Assembly (NCBI GenBank): GCA_001642005.1
Contig: LWCA01000695.1
Coordinates: 1 to 20,033 of the forward strand
Length of the DNA: 20,033 bases
From: Intoshia linei
Taxonomy: Eukaryota > Orthonectida > Rhopaluridae
Reading direction: 5' to 3'
Under the pieces are notes generated by a model, which was given only the letters and a program-made list of their open reading frames with translations, ran no database searches and had not been told where the DNA came from. Position numbers and translations under genes: made by a program. Of the stretch, positions 1-10,543 are shown one piece after another. Each line of letters starts with the position of its first letter. Within the stretch, counting starts at the first letter, position 1.

Positions 1-356
1 ATGAAATTTGTGAGAGATCTCTGGGATATGTAAAAAAATTTGTCGACCGTAATACTGTTGACATTGAAACAAAATTACTGTTAAATTTTAAAAACTATTG
101 TTTCCATGATTTATTGTAATTTTTTCAAGATAAAGTATTTTCGTTTTTTTTCCTGATTGTAATTAATTAAAACGAAGAAACTAATAATACAAAAAAAACT
201 ACACTCAATTGCCTCGAATCTGCATAACATTTTACATATCGTCATACAAAAATTATAAAAATTAATCGATTAGAACAAACACAGTTCAATTTTTTAGCTC
301 GGCTTCTAGAGTTCATATTACTTTTTTTCATTAAACTGTGTTTAAAACGTTAATAA

Positions 357-380
357 CTGAATTTCAAACATGGGACACTC
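357..380. repeat. Solo end related to the right terminus of the 16133-17934 hAT element
   Basis: The sequence contains GAATTTCAAACA followed directly by TGGGACACTC. The right end of the hAT copy at about 17899-17934 has the same two blocks in the same order and orientation, separated there by 12 extra bases. I find no convincing matching left end between base 1 and here, so this is a terminal fragment, a deleted copy, or an element whose other end lies outside the window. Confidence 0.45.
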
Positions 381-1184
381 AGATTTTCATATTTAAAATA
401 AATTTATTGTTATTATAAATGTTAGTATTTTTAAATTTGACCAATATTACAAAAACTACTTTTTTAGGAAAAAACACCCTGTGAGGTTAAATATTAAAAT
501 TTGTGTGTGCAAATTTGGCATATGTCTTAGTGAGTTATACATTAATCATATCCATCTTTAAAAAAAAGAAATGGCGCCAATTAAGAAAAAGGGGAAAAAG
601 CGCGCGAAAACCTTAAAATTCAAAAAGGGTACACATTTTTATGGTCATTTTTTCTAAAATTTTATTTTTATGGGTTTTAAAGTACCCTCTTCAAGGTAGG
701 GGTGGATTTTTTTCGAATCGAAAATTTTGTAAAAAATAAACAGCCCTAATGTATGTATGTTAATATATGTATGTTGCATTTTAATTTTTAATTGTTATAA
801 ACCAGTGAAATTTGTAACTGATGTGATATATTGATGAGAACAAGTTTTATCATTTACGATAAATGGCATACAAAAAGGAATTCAAGTACTTTTTCTGGGA
901 AATACATTTCCGTCATATAAATTAACCTGTTTTTTATGACGATAAACAATTTTAAGAATAAAGAATAACATTCATTTAAAAGGTACTTACATATGACGGA
1001 ATTGACAGAACAAAACTTGTAAATATTCTATTTTAAAATAATTAAATTTAGTACAAGTGTTAGTGTATATTAAATCTTTCTACATGCATAAACTTAATAT
1101 TAAATATATACTTAATATATATGTATAATGTTTAAAAAAATATAAATGTGTAATGATAATTATTGTGGTGAATTTAACATTTTT

Positions 1185-1218
1185 GCGGCTGAATTGGTGG
1201 AAAGTTTGTGCACCCCTG
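1185..1218. repeat. Putative solo hAT-like terminus
   Basis: Read on the minus strand the segment begins CAGGGGTGCACAAACTTTCC, matching the CAGNG start and the general form of hAT-superfamily terminal inverted repeats (CAGGGGTG...AAACTTT). No partner end and no 8-bp duplication were found nearby, so it is probably a degraded non-autonomous element. Confidence 0.4.
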
Positions 1219-2634
1219 ATCTAGTGATAAATATAATTATACTCATGATAATACATCAATTCATGACAAATTTTCAAGAATCGCTATTTAAATTCAAAAA
1301 AAAACTATTTTTTTTTTGGACACTGTGTGTGATGCCTAGCTTATTGATTTTTAATTTTTTATGTTTGCGTACTTCCTTTCTGGTGTTGATAAGATTAACA
1401 TTTTTTTATTATTTCAATAAATTTAATATTAGAAATTAAGTAAAGAAAATGTTTTTTAAATTTTCAAGGTTTAAATTATGCATATCCATAACCAAAATAT
1501 ATTAATTTATTTTATATCACTGTTAAATTAAAATAAAAAAATAATTCTTTCATTTTTGAAATTTAAAAACTGATATTTTCCACATATATTTTATATGTAC
1601 GTTTTATTACTTTGAATAGTTGACATAAAATTTAAAGAATTGATAAAGCAATAAATTGGATCAAAAAATGAATTATTTTTGAATAATTATTTTAATAACT
1701 TGGTAAAATTAGATCTAATTATTGAATAAATTTAAACGTTAAAATTGGTATCATGTTGTAAATGTTTAACAGTAAACCTATTTTTTAGTTTTCATTGATC
1801 CAATTGTTGATTTGTAAACATTTTGTTGCAAATATATGTCATATAACAGTTTCGTAAAGATGTACCTTTATGCATTCCTAGAATGTAATCTACTGACATA
1901 AATAAAAATGGGAATAGTATGACAACAGTATATTGTACTAGCACAAATAATAATAAAAACACGTGTATTCAAGTGAAATTTTAATTTACATTTCTGTATT
2001 GTTTTGCTTTATTTCTATACTGGGACAATAACAAATTTGCAAATTTGTTTTTTCAATTCAAATTGTTTATTTTAAGGCGTACATTTGCTCTTAAATTTGT
2101 ATATACACAAAAATTTATCCAAAAATATACTGGTAATTTTATATATCCATTTTTTACCATTTTGGTTTATAATTGATGGTGAATTTTTGTTATTACAATT
2201 TTGTACATTAATCTACTAATTACAGTGTATGTAATAGCCATACAAAAGTTTTAACTTGACTAAAGTAAATTTGTTAATGGCATTTTTTTCTTTGCTGACC
2301 TTGACCGACATTTAAAATTATAAAAATAAGATAAAATCTACTGTTCATTTTTAGCGTTTAGTAATTTTTGTGTATTTTGAGTAATACTACATAATTATGA
2401 TTTAATCATTTAACTAAATGGGTATGAAATATATCCTAATTATGATAAATTTTCTTTTGAAGTCACTATTTAATTAATTGATTAAAGTTTTGATATAAAC
2501 GTCATTATTATGTTAAGTAAATTTTGAAAATATTTTTATATTACAAGACTATATTTCAAAGAGAAAAATTAGTGTTAGAAATTGTGAAAATATTGGTTAT
2601 AAACTTGTGTTTATGTGTATTTATTCTTTTTCAG

Positions 2635-2734
2635 TAAAACAGAACAAAATAAGCTACATCTATCTAAATATTAGCACTGTTTAATACTGAATACTATTAC
2701 TATTATTTGATTACACCCTAGCAGCTAATTATCC
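2635..2734 (+). other. FoxP: Putative FoxP 5' UTR segment after a splice acceptor
   Basis: A polypyrimidine tract and CAG end at 2634, and the next ATG in good frame is at 2735. This suggests an untranslated 5' exon further upstream spliced to this segment. It is inference from the splice signal only; no cDNA evidence is available. Confidence 0.4.
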
Positions 2735-5700
2735 ATGGACAGCTTAAACATGCCAATAGTTGAAAAAGTCATGTCGGACAATGAAATAGATGTTGTAAAC
2801 ATTGATTTAAATGCCATGAATGGGTACATGAAACAAAATTCTGTAGAAAAAGAAAATTCAAAAGATCCAGAATCAAATGACGATAAAAGTGGGTCTGCTG
2901 ATATTACAGACTGTGATATGATGATGTCTGGTACGTCTACTCTACAAGAAGACAAGTTTTTCGATACTCTGGACGAAAAGCCTTCCAGTGTGACAAATAA
3001 CGATTTTCCACTTAACCTTGTTTTAGTCAAACAGGAAAATATTAAAGGAAATAGAATTTCAAATATTTGTGCTGGTAATTCACACTTTAATATTTTTAAC
3101 GTCAAAACTTTTTTTAACATAGAATTAAGCAAAAATAGTTACAACGATTTGTATGTACAATGTACATCAACTATTTTACATTGAAAATAAATTATAAACA
3201 GACCATATTTACTATACATTTTTCTGTTTTTATCGTACCAGTGTAACATATTCGTGTTAAACGATTCACTCAAACGTACAAACGGCTTTATTTTGATAGT
3301 ATTAACTTACACTACTCAGTCATGTATACGTTTCAATCATTTATACGTTAAAATTTCGTTCTTATTTGACAAATTAATCAATTTTAACAAACATAAAAAT
3401 AGTACAGTTATATCTAATTACTATAATGTAAATTAACTAGCTAATTTTAACCTTTTCAACTAAATATTTGAATTATGATTAATATATCCAAAAAGTGACG
3501 AATAATTAAATTAATACCAAATATAATGTAATTATGACATGGATAAATACTTTTTTCTGTACAGTTGACCTATTTCTGTGGCAAGGTCAAAACTCAACCA
3601 AGTAAATTTATTAAATTATTAACCTTATTAAATTGCAAGTTTTATGCAGGTATAATATTTTTAAATTACGGGACCTTTGTCATAAAATTCAGAGCTTTAG
3701 AAAAGGGCACGCAGAAATTTTCTAGACCATCGTCTGTCATTCTTTGCGGTGTTTACATTTTGTAAACTCTAAAAATAATGTTTGCGTTTATAAGAATTAC
3801 TGATATAATTAGAATTTAACCTATGGTGTAGATTTTTTTATTAGAACAAATAATTTTGCACATTAATGCCTTTTTCGTTTTAAAAATTTAAAAAAATTTT
3901 GAAATCTGTTCAATTATTACATGAGAGGAAAGATAAATAAATTAAGTTAATACAAATAAGTAAACGTTAAATCAAAAATTAAAAAGTTCAAAATCTTATA
4001 TCTTTTTGGCCAAAACTACAAATTACCCTTTTTTGAAAATGAAAATTTCAATTCCAGAAAACATACGGTATACATTGAATTTTTACATCGTTAATTGCTG
4101 ATTCCGTTTAATTTTGTTAGAATCTCAATAATAAAAATGATATTTTTGGTGAACAGTAATAATGGAATAAATATGAATAAAGAGCCTAATTTTTTTATTC
4201 CATGGGTCTATTGGAATCAATTTAACCACCCCTATCGTATAGGTGATATTGATTTATTATTCCTTTCTCAAATATAGATACATTTTGATGTAAAATAAAA
4301 AGTACGTGTGTTATTTCTTTTTTTTTATATTAAACATGCAAAAATGTTAGTATTATAATAACGTATTTGATATATTTATCATAATTTTATTGACTTATCG
4401 ATGAAATTAGTTTCAAACGAATGACGCAAAATTAATACGGATTAACAAACTAATAATTATAGTTATGACACATAGCGATATTCTTTATATTTTGCATCTT
4501 TACAAATATTGAATTTGTTGATTTTGTTCCATGTTAATTATCAAATGTTTTATTATTGTTGTGATTCCATTGTCTCATCGCTGTTGATTTTTCCAGTTTG
4601 TTGATAATTCGTTGGTTTTATGGAAATAAATAAACAAATTTTATTTACACTATTAATAGTTTGATTGTCATTTACAATTACAATAATTTATGGGTAATTT
4701 TGAAAAATTTTAAATTTGTATGGTAATATATTAACATTTAGCTCTACCTGCAAATTCTAAAGAAGACACAAGACCTATTGAAACTAATTGCTTAAATGAT
4801 GTGGATATTAAACCAAATGACATAAAACTTGAAATGAATAACGGTAAAAGACATAAAGAGATGGAAAATAACGTTGAAGATAAAAGAAGTAAATTCTTTA
4901 ATTCTGTTCAAGAAATCAACCAATTTATGCACGCCCTCAGCAATTGTACACAGAATGGTAAATATGACGAGTTATTGAATAGTTTGAAAACTAATGGAGG
5001 TTTGATTTTTAATTTTTAAAAATATTAAAATTTTAAATTTTAGTGAAAAACAACTCTGAAAATGACAAAGTTAAAGAGTATATTTACAAATTTGGAAAAC
5101 TAGCTCAAAATTTTAGTGAGACTTCCCTTGATACAGAAAAAAATTTATCAGGTGTAGATAAAAACATAATGAAACAAAATAGTTACATAAACTCCACCAT
5201 CAATCAAGGTAGAAGTCTTGAAAAAGAAGCAGAATTAAATGACAAACCTCAACAAGATATATTATTGTACTTGAGAAATTTGCAAAATATGGATAAAAAG
5301 AAGAATATGAACGGAAATGATTGGAATGGAATCAAGGTTGATACTTTAAACCCCTTGTACCAAAAAGAAAAAAACACATCAAATTTAAACGACAAAAATG
5401 CATTTTTTGAATCTTTACAATCAAATAACCCAAATTCAAATTTGTCACAATTTCTCATGAACCTCCTACCAAATTATAATGCGTCCATGATTTCCAATAT
5501 ATCAAACAATTCTAATGTCTTTCAAAATACCACTCTCACAAAATCCCTTATCTATGCCAAAGTATTGGATTCACTCAAAATGCAATATGCGGGGATAGAA
5601 GAAAATGTTATACAAAATCAAAATATCCATGAAATGGCAGCACATTTAAAAGAGTTTATTAATCAAAAGTATTGTCAATGGCCAAATTGTAACACTCAAT

Positions 5701-6681
5701 TTTACAGCTTGGATTCTAGCTTATCGTAATAATTTTTGTTTACTATTATTTATTTTTGGATTTAGCCATATGTACTTGTCCCACAATTTTGATCAACAAA
5801 GTATTAAAAATCTGGCGGATCAGCGTAATAAAATCAATCAGTTGGAATTTCAGTTGCAAAAAGAAACTAAACTCTTTAATTTAATGAAAAGACATCTTGA
5901 ATTTCTCAAAATTATTGAAGATCAGGCGAATTTTCAGGTTTTTTTGTAGTAATTTCGTTTTTCATTTGATTAGAGCAATTATGACAAGGCCAATTTTGAA
6001 AAACCCAGTCAGTATGATTGGTTAACTAATAATCAGGAAAATCGACCAAAACGCCAATTATCCAATTCTGCTCAACGTAGAGCCGGATTCATTAAATTCA
6101 AATTTACCGCACCCGATGTAAACCATAGAAAACACTATTTACATTCGGATGCACGACCACCATTTACCTACGCTGCTCTAATTAGACAGGTTTAAATTAT
6201 ATTTCCTTCTTCATATTCATTTTCCATTTAGGCCATCATTGAAAGTTCAAGTTCTCAGCTGTCTCTAAATGATATATACACTTGGTTTGAGAAAAATTTT
6301 GTATTTTTTCAAAAAAATAGATCTACCTGGAAAGTAAGTTAAAACCAAACAGTTATTATATTATATACTTAGAATGCTGTAAGACACAATCTTAGTTTAC
6401 ATAAATGCTTTATTCGTGAAGAAAATGGTCGTGGTTCAGTCTGGACTGTAAATGACACTGAATTTGATTCTCGTAAATCTCGAAGAGTTAGTCGATTTCT
6501 CAAACCATCTAATATGGTTTTAGGGAAAGAAGAAACCTTTATTAATGAACTAGAATCTGATTATCCGAACGATTTAATTGACATGATGGAACCTCTCGAT
6601 TTACAAATGAAGGATAGCTCTATCCATTCAAATATCAAAGATGATGACATTTCAAGTCCGACCTTTAAAAATCCTTCATGA
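2735..6681 (+). CDS. FoxP: FoxP-type forkhead transcription factor, seven coding exons
   Basis: Proposed join: 2735-3074, 4742-4999, 5044-5725, 5766-5937, 5974-6189, 6232-6333, 6373-6681. All phases agree and give 692 residues, close to vertebrate FOXP length. FoxP proteins are nuclear DNA-binding regulators that dimerise through a leucine zipper. Visible domains: Asn-rich N-terminus without a polyglutamine tract; PLNLV (92-96), like the CtBP-binding motif of FOXP1/2, followed by the SUMO-type motif VKQE (98-101); C2H2 finger C410-x4-C415-x12-H428-x4-H433, spaced as in FOXP2; leucine zipper with hydrophobic residues at 443, 450, 457, 464 and 471; forkhead from about 545 ([12 protein letters not shown]) through [15 protein letters not shown] to WTV. 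R594 aligns with the FOXP2 Arg553 mutated in the KE family. The donor of the first exon could instead be 2931 (same phase), but 2931-3074 looks coding, so 3074 is preferred. The acidic C-terminus is short. Confidence 0.93.
3075..4741 (+). other. FoxP: Long first coding intron of FoxP
   Basis: The 1,667-nt intron starts GTAATT and ends ACATTTAG; it is about 40 times longer than the other FoxP introns. The sequence is AT-rich with several short chance frames. A 21-nt stretch at 3565-3585, flanked by an acceptor-like CTGTACAG and a GT, would keep the phase and could be a microexon, but nothing else supports it. No transposon ends or RNA genes were seen. Confidence 0.55.
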
Positions 6682-6749
6682 TGTGTCAAATATTTATTTT
6701 TCTAAATTTTGATATTTTAATGTTTGTTAAATACGAAAATCTGTATATG

Positions 6750-6755
6750 AATAAA
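6750..6755 (+). terminator. FoxP: Poly(A) signal of FoxP
   Basis: A canonical AATAAA lies 69 bases after the FoxP stop codon, within AT-rich 3' sequence, giving a short 3' UTR typical of the compact genes here. Confidence 0.6.
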
Positions 6756-7683
6756 ATATATTTTTATGTATTCCATTCAGTTTCGTGTAAACATTTCCGT
6801 ATTGGGCTGCAGAGCCGAACTTAGTAAGCTCGAGGCCATCGAAAATTAAAACTCGCCCTTAAAAATTTTCTCAAAAAAATTGTAGTGACATAGCCCTTAA
6901 CCTCAACCATCTCTCTCAGTCTCTTGAGTTGATATTTTAAATTTAAAACAAAAGGTATGATATTCAAGAATAATTATTTGTAATTTGATAAGAAGAGGCC
7001 CAAAGAGATGTCGGGGACGATATGTTTGGCACTGTTTGTCTGGCTTAATTTTGAATTTTTTTATGTTTCGTGGGTCACTTTCTAAATAAAATAAATTTTT
7101 ATAAAATTATTGCAAAAATATCGTATAATTGAGTAAATTTAAAAAAAGTTGGCCGCTGAGCACTCTCTGGATTTTCAAATTTATCAAAGTAAGGTTAAAT
7201 TAAACTTTTAGACACTTTTTTTAAATGCAAATTTTTTTCCAATTTATCCACTTTTTAAACAATTATTTTCATTTTGTTGTAATCTTGTATATAAATTCCA
7301 GGGAAATTAAATTTATATCAATACAAAAATTGCAAAATTTTTAGTTATTCGTTTCATTTTACTTTATTGTTTTATTTCACCTTTTAAATTTCAAAATTTT
7401 AACAAACTTGACTAAAAAATGGTAAATTTCCAATTGAATAAATAAAAATAAAACTTAATTATTGTACAGTTAATTTTAATGAAAATGCTAGAAGGATATA
7501 ATTAATAATAAACAAATACAATGCATAAATCAAATGCAATATATTCCATATACTGTATTTAAATTGAAACTTAAAATGTAATTGTTGAATTGTTTTTTAT
7601 ACGTGTATGTTAGAAACAGTAATAGATAATTAGAGCAGAAAATAAAAATTGAAAATATTGATTATTGAATATAACTTGAGGGT
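6756..7683. other. Intergenic region with a GC-richer repeat-like segment
   Basis: No gene is supported. Between about 6805 and 7170 there are islands richer in G and C than the surroundings (around 6806-6875, 6990-7040 and 7150-7170). CAGAG-type ends face each other at 6810 and 7169, reminiscent of a degraded hAT MITE, but the inner sequences align poorly and the flanking 8-mers differ, so I do not call an element. 7171-7683 is plain AT-rich DNA and must contain the promoter of the next gene. Confidence 0.35.
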
Positions 7684-9268
7684 ATGGGGACCAACGGAAT
7701 AATAGAATCATTTGAATGTTATTTTTATGATCAAAACACAAAAGAAAACTTAATGGAAGAGAAACATTTTCGTCGACGTCAACGATTGAACCGTTTGTTT
7801 TCGAGTAACATAAACACTAAAGAAAGTACAAAACAATCTATAAAAAATGCACAAAAAAAAAAACAAATAAATGTATTGCAATCTTTAGATAGTACAGACG
7901 ATAAACAGACATCCTTGGAATTGACAAGTAAAACGTCGACAGACATATCCCTAGAAAAACCTAGTGAACATTCTAGTAATGTCAATTCAATATTTCTTAA
8001 TAATGAATATTTTCAAAATTTTCAAAGACTCAATTACTATCTGTTAAAGAAAGAGTCTTCGAGAATACTATTGATGTTAAACACTCAATTAATAATACTG
8101 GTTCCAAACGTAAAGTCAACCTGTTTCCATAAAAATTTTTTTAAAAATATAAATTGGCCTAATGTGATAATTAGATATTTAAACTTTACAACTACACAAT
8201 TAAAATCACAATCTAATCACTCTTACCGTACCTGGCAAACTTTATCATCGTATACCTATTCCACACCGACTAAAAATTCTGAACCAGTGATTAACAAACA
8301 CGACAAAAATTTAGAAATAAAAATAGATTTCAATCCCTACACTTCGCAAACACCCGTTAAAGGGGTCAAACACAAAGACCTGAAAGATCAAAACGATGTC
8401 AAACTAGATGATTCTACTAAAACAATTAAAATTATCATGAATGGACCCACATCAAATAAACAAATTTACCATGAAACTAACCGTTCCAGCAAAAACCCGG
8501 GTACATTTAAATATCATTTAATAATCCATTTTTATAGAAAGGAAAAGCTCAGTGTGCTCAAGTCGACTGAGCCGACATGAAAAATTCAGCAAAACTGTAT
8601 ATGATATTTCAGGGTACCATGCAGTTATCCAACTACAATTATCATCCCTCAAATGTAAAGAAATGGGTTGGATTAATGAAAACGCGACGTCTCCAAAACT
8701 TGTAAATATTTACAGATGCGCGTTACACTATTTTGTAACCCTAATGAAAGTAAAAAATGATCGAGAGGCTATTAAGACAACTAGAAATGTAAACAATTTG
8801 AAATTATACAGTCGAAGCAGGTTGAATTCAGCAAAATCCCATCTATCTAGAATAAAAAGTGCTCCAAGCGTATCAACTAAAGTCAATTTTTTAAAAATTG
8901 ATAACTGGGTTAGAAATTTGAGTATATTTAGTTTTAATTTTCCGGATGGCTCCAATATACTCAGGTATCCAAATAAATTAATAGCTATTTTGCACATGAA
9001 AAAAATTATGATTATTTACGATATTGATGGAAAAATACTGGCACAGTATTTGTACAAGACTAACAATTTCATCGTTTATGATACTAAAAATGATGTGGAT
9101 AAAAGTTTACTCTGTTTCAATAACAGTCGGAATATTAAGTTCCAATGCGATAAAACTGGTGTATGGAGTGTTGGTCGGAATGGAAAAAATATTACCTTTT
9201 TCAAATGGAGTCAATTTATAGTTTCATGTCAATTTGTCACCATCTCGGTAATACATTCAAAAAATTAA
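7684..9268 (+). CDS. Lys/Asn/Ser-rich protein with a FAM194-like C-terminal domain
   Basis: The start ATG at 7684 is bounded by an in-frame stop 12 bases upstream. A 37-nt intron (8501-8537, GTACAT to TATAG, phase 1) joins two open frames. An unspliced reading of 7684-8500 gives 515 residues. I prefer two further introns, 7976-8049 and 8123-8174, both AT-rich, which also keep frame and give 473 residues: join 7684-7975, 8050-8122, 8175-8500, 8538-9268. The first two thirds are low-complexity, hydrophilic and basic. The last 95 or so residues (FPDGSNILRYPNKLIAILHM, then YDIDGKILAQY, ending VGRNGKN..FFKW) follow the DGS..YP / D..GK.LA / Gly-rich turn / KW pattern I associate with the FAM194 domain of ERICH6 and C3orf20. 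That family is poorly characterised, so no molecular function is claimed. The domain call needs a profile search. Confidence 0.7.
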
Positions 9269-9326
9269 ATACAGTATTCTCTCTCCAATTCGACATTTTT
9301 CTCAAAAGAGGGGTGACCCTAGATTT

Positions 9327-9358
9327 TTTTAAAACTTGAAAAAATTTAAGTTTTAAAA
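9327..9358. repeat. Perfect 11-bp inverted repeat (hairpin)
   Basis: TTTTAAAACTT (9327-9337) and AAGTTTTAAAA (9348-9358) are exact reverse complements around a 10-base A/T-rich loop. It lies about 60 bases after the preceding stop codon, so it would fall in that gene's 3' UTR if the transcript extends this far. It may simply reflect base composition. Confidence 0.55.
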
Positions 9359-9728
9359 CAACTTTAAAGTATAATTTGTAAACGTTCATATAATATAGTA
9401 GAATCATGGAGTCGTCAAACTTTTTTCGTCATAAACCCTCATTTTTAATATAAAATTAATTTATATATATTAAATATTAAAATTAAAGTGTCCACTTTTT
9501 TAATGTCTAAAATTTAAAAAAGCACAATTTCTAATAAAGATTTGCGAAAATGTTGCATTGACGAAATTGAGTCCTTCTAAGTTAAAAACCCTTTTCTTTT
9601 TTTTAAGTTATCAAATAAAAAAATGAATACCAAAGTGTTTTTGACTGTGAAAGCGTCACCTTGTTGGTTTAAAATTTTTTGTGTGTGTTAACTGGATACA
9701 ATCGTATCATCAGTAATTTTTTTTAAAT

Positions 9729-9915
9729 TCTAGGGCTGTTTTCATTTTTAAAAAAAAGGGTAAGATGTGGTTTTTATCATGAAAATATAGGTTTCTGAGG
9801 CTGAAATTTATAAAATGTTAATGCTTTTAAAACGCCTCCAAGAATTGATGTTTTTTGAATATTTAGGGTTGATTTTAGTTTTAAAAAAGGGCAAATTAGG
9901 TTTTTTACCCTGAAA
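9729..9915. repeat. Two diverged direct repeats of about 55 bp
   Basis: 9729-9784 and 9862-9915 share T[CT]TAGGG[CT]TG.TTT.A, then TTTTAAAAAA and GGG.AA, then GG with a T-run, ending TGAAA, in the same order and orientation. Spacing between the starts is 133 bases. They may be the remains of a longer-period tandem repeat; I recognise no repeat family. Confidence 0.45.
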
Positions 9916-10543
9916 GACTCAATTTGAAAACTGTATTAGAAATCGGGGTTTTTAAATTGTACGATGTAAATTATTTAAATAAACAGTAATTTTATATACG
10001 AATTAAAATTTGCGTTTTATTACACAACATTTTGCAAATTAATACTAAAAAAATAGTGAATAATTAAAAAATAACGAATAAAAAAATAAAATAATTTTAG
10101 ACCATTTTGTTTCGTTTTATAGAGAAAAAAATCTAACTCAGAAATTTGCGTCCGGTCAAAAACACAATTAAAATTTTATTTATTATAATATTAAAAAAAA
10201 TAATAATTATGTTAATTGATCTAAAAGTACAACTAAGAATTGTAAATATTGATGACAGAGCCAAATCTACCTACCGAGACACCTTTTAGGGGGACTTTAA
10301 CGAAAGTTTTGACTATCTTTACTATTTTCTGTGTTAAATTTAAAATGTCAAAACCATATCCGCAAAGTTTTGTGGCAAAACACAATTTTGTTAAAATAAA
10401 CATTATTTAATAGGGAGTCCGTAGATTTTTAATTTTAACTCTTTGAGAGTCCATCGCATGTATTCCCCTTATTTAGATTAACGTTAATAACATTTAAATA
10501 ATATTAAGGATATTATTAAAAACCTTATAACCTAGCTCAACAA

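Larger units (their letters stand above)
1..2634. other. AT-rich 5' region without a supported gene
   Basis: Over 2.6 kb of AT-rich sequence with many homopolymer A/T runs. The only sizeable open frame (1146-1439) is dominated by Phe, Ile, Leu and Asn, matches no family I know, and overlaps a transposon end, so I do not call it a gene. A strong pyrimidine-rich splice acceptor (TTCTTTTTCAG) ends at 2634, about 100 bases before the FoxP start codon, so the right part may hold a 5' UTR intron and an untranslated first exon of FoxP. Two hAT-like termini are listed separately. Confidence 0.5.
9269..10543. other. Intergenic region with repeats and candidate 3' processing signals
   Basis: No coding exon is supported. 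ATTAAA overlaps the upstream stop codon (9264-9269), and AATAAA occurs at 9533-9538 and 9614-9619. A perfect hairpin and a pair of direct repeats lie here (separate entries). From about 9930 to 10530 the sequence is plain AT-rich DNA. Confidence 0.5.

Noticed and set aside
1-33. ATG-to-TAA frame of ten codons at the very start of the window
   Set aside because: It could be the end of an upstream gene, but no splice signal, family match or continuation can be shown.
1146-1439. 97-codon plus-strand frame
   Set aside because: The composition is Phe/Ile/Leu/Asn from AT-rich DNA, it matches no family, and it overlaps a hAT-like end.
2725-3132. Minus-strand frame of 135 codons
   Set aside because: It is the antisense shadow of the first FoxP coding exon.
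3565-3765. 66-codon plus-strand frame in FoxP intron 1, and a 21-nt microexon candidate within it (3565-3585)
   Set aside because: The splice-like flanks are suggestive and the phase would fit, but FoxP phases already match without it and no homology supports it.
6810-7169. Possible hAT-like MITE bounded by CAGAG ends
   Set aside because: The inner terminal sequences align poorly and the flanking 8-mers (TTGGGCTG and GATTTTCA) are unrelated.
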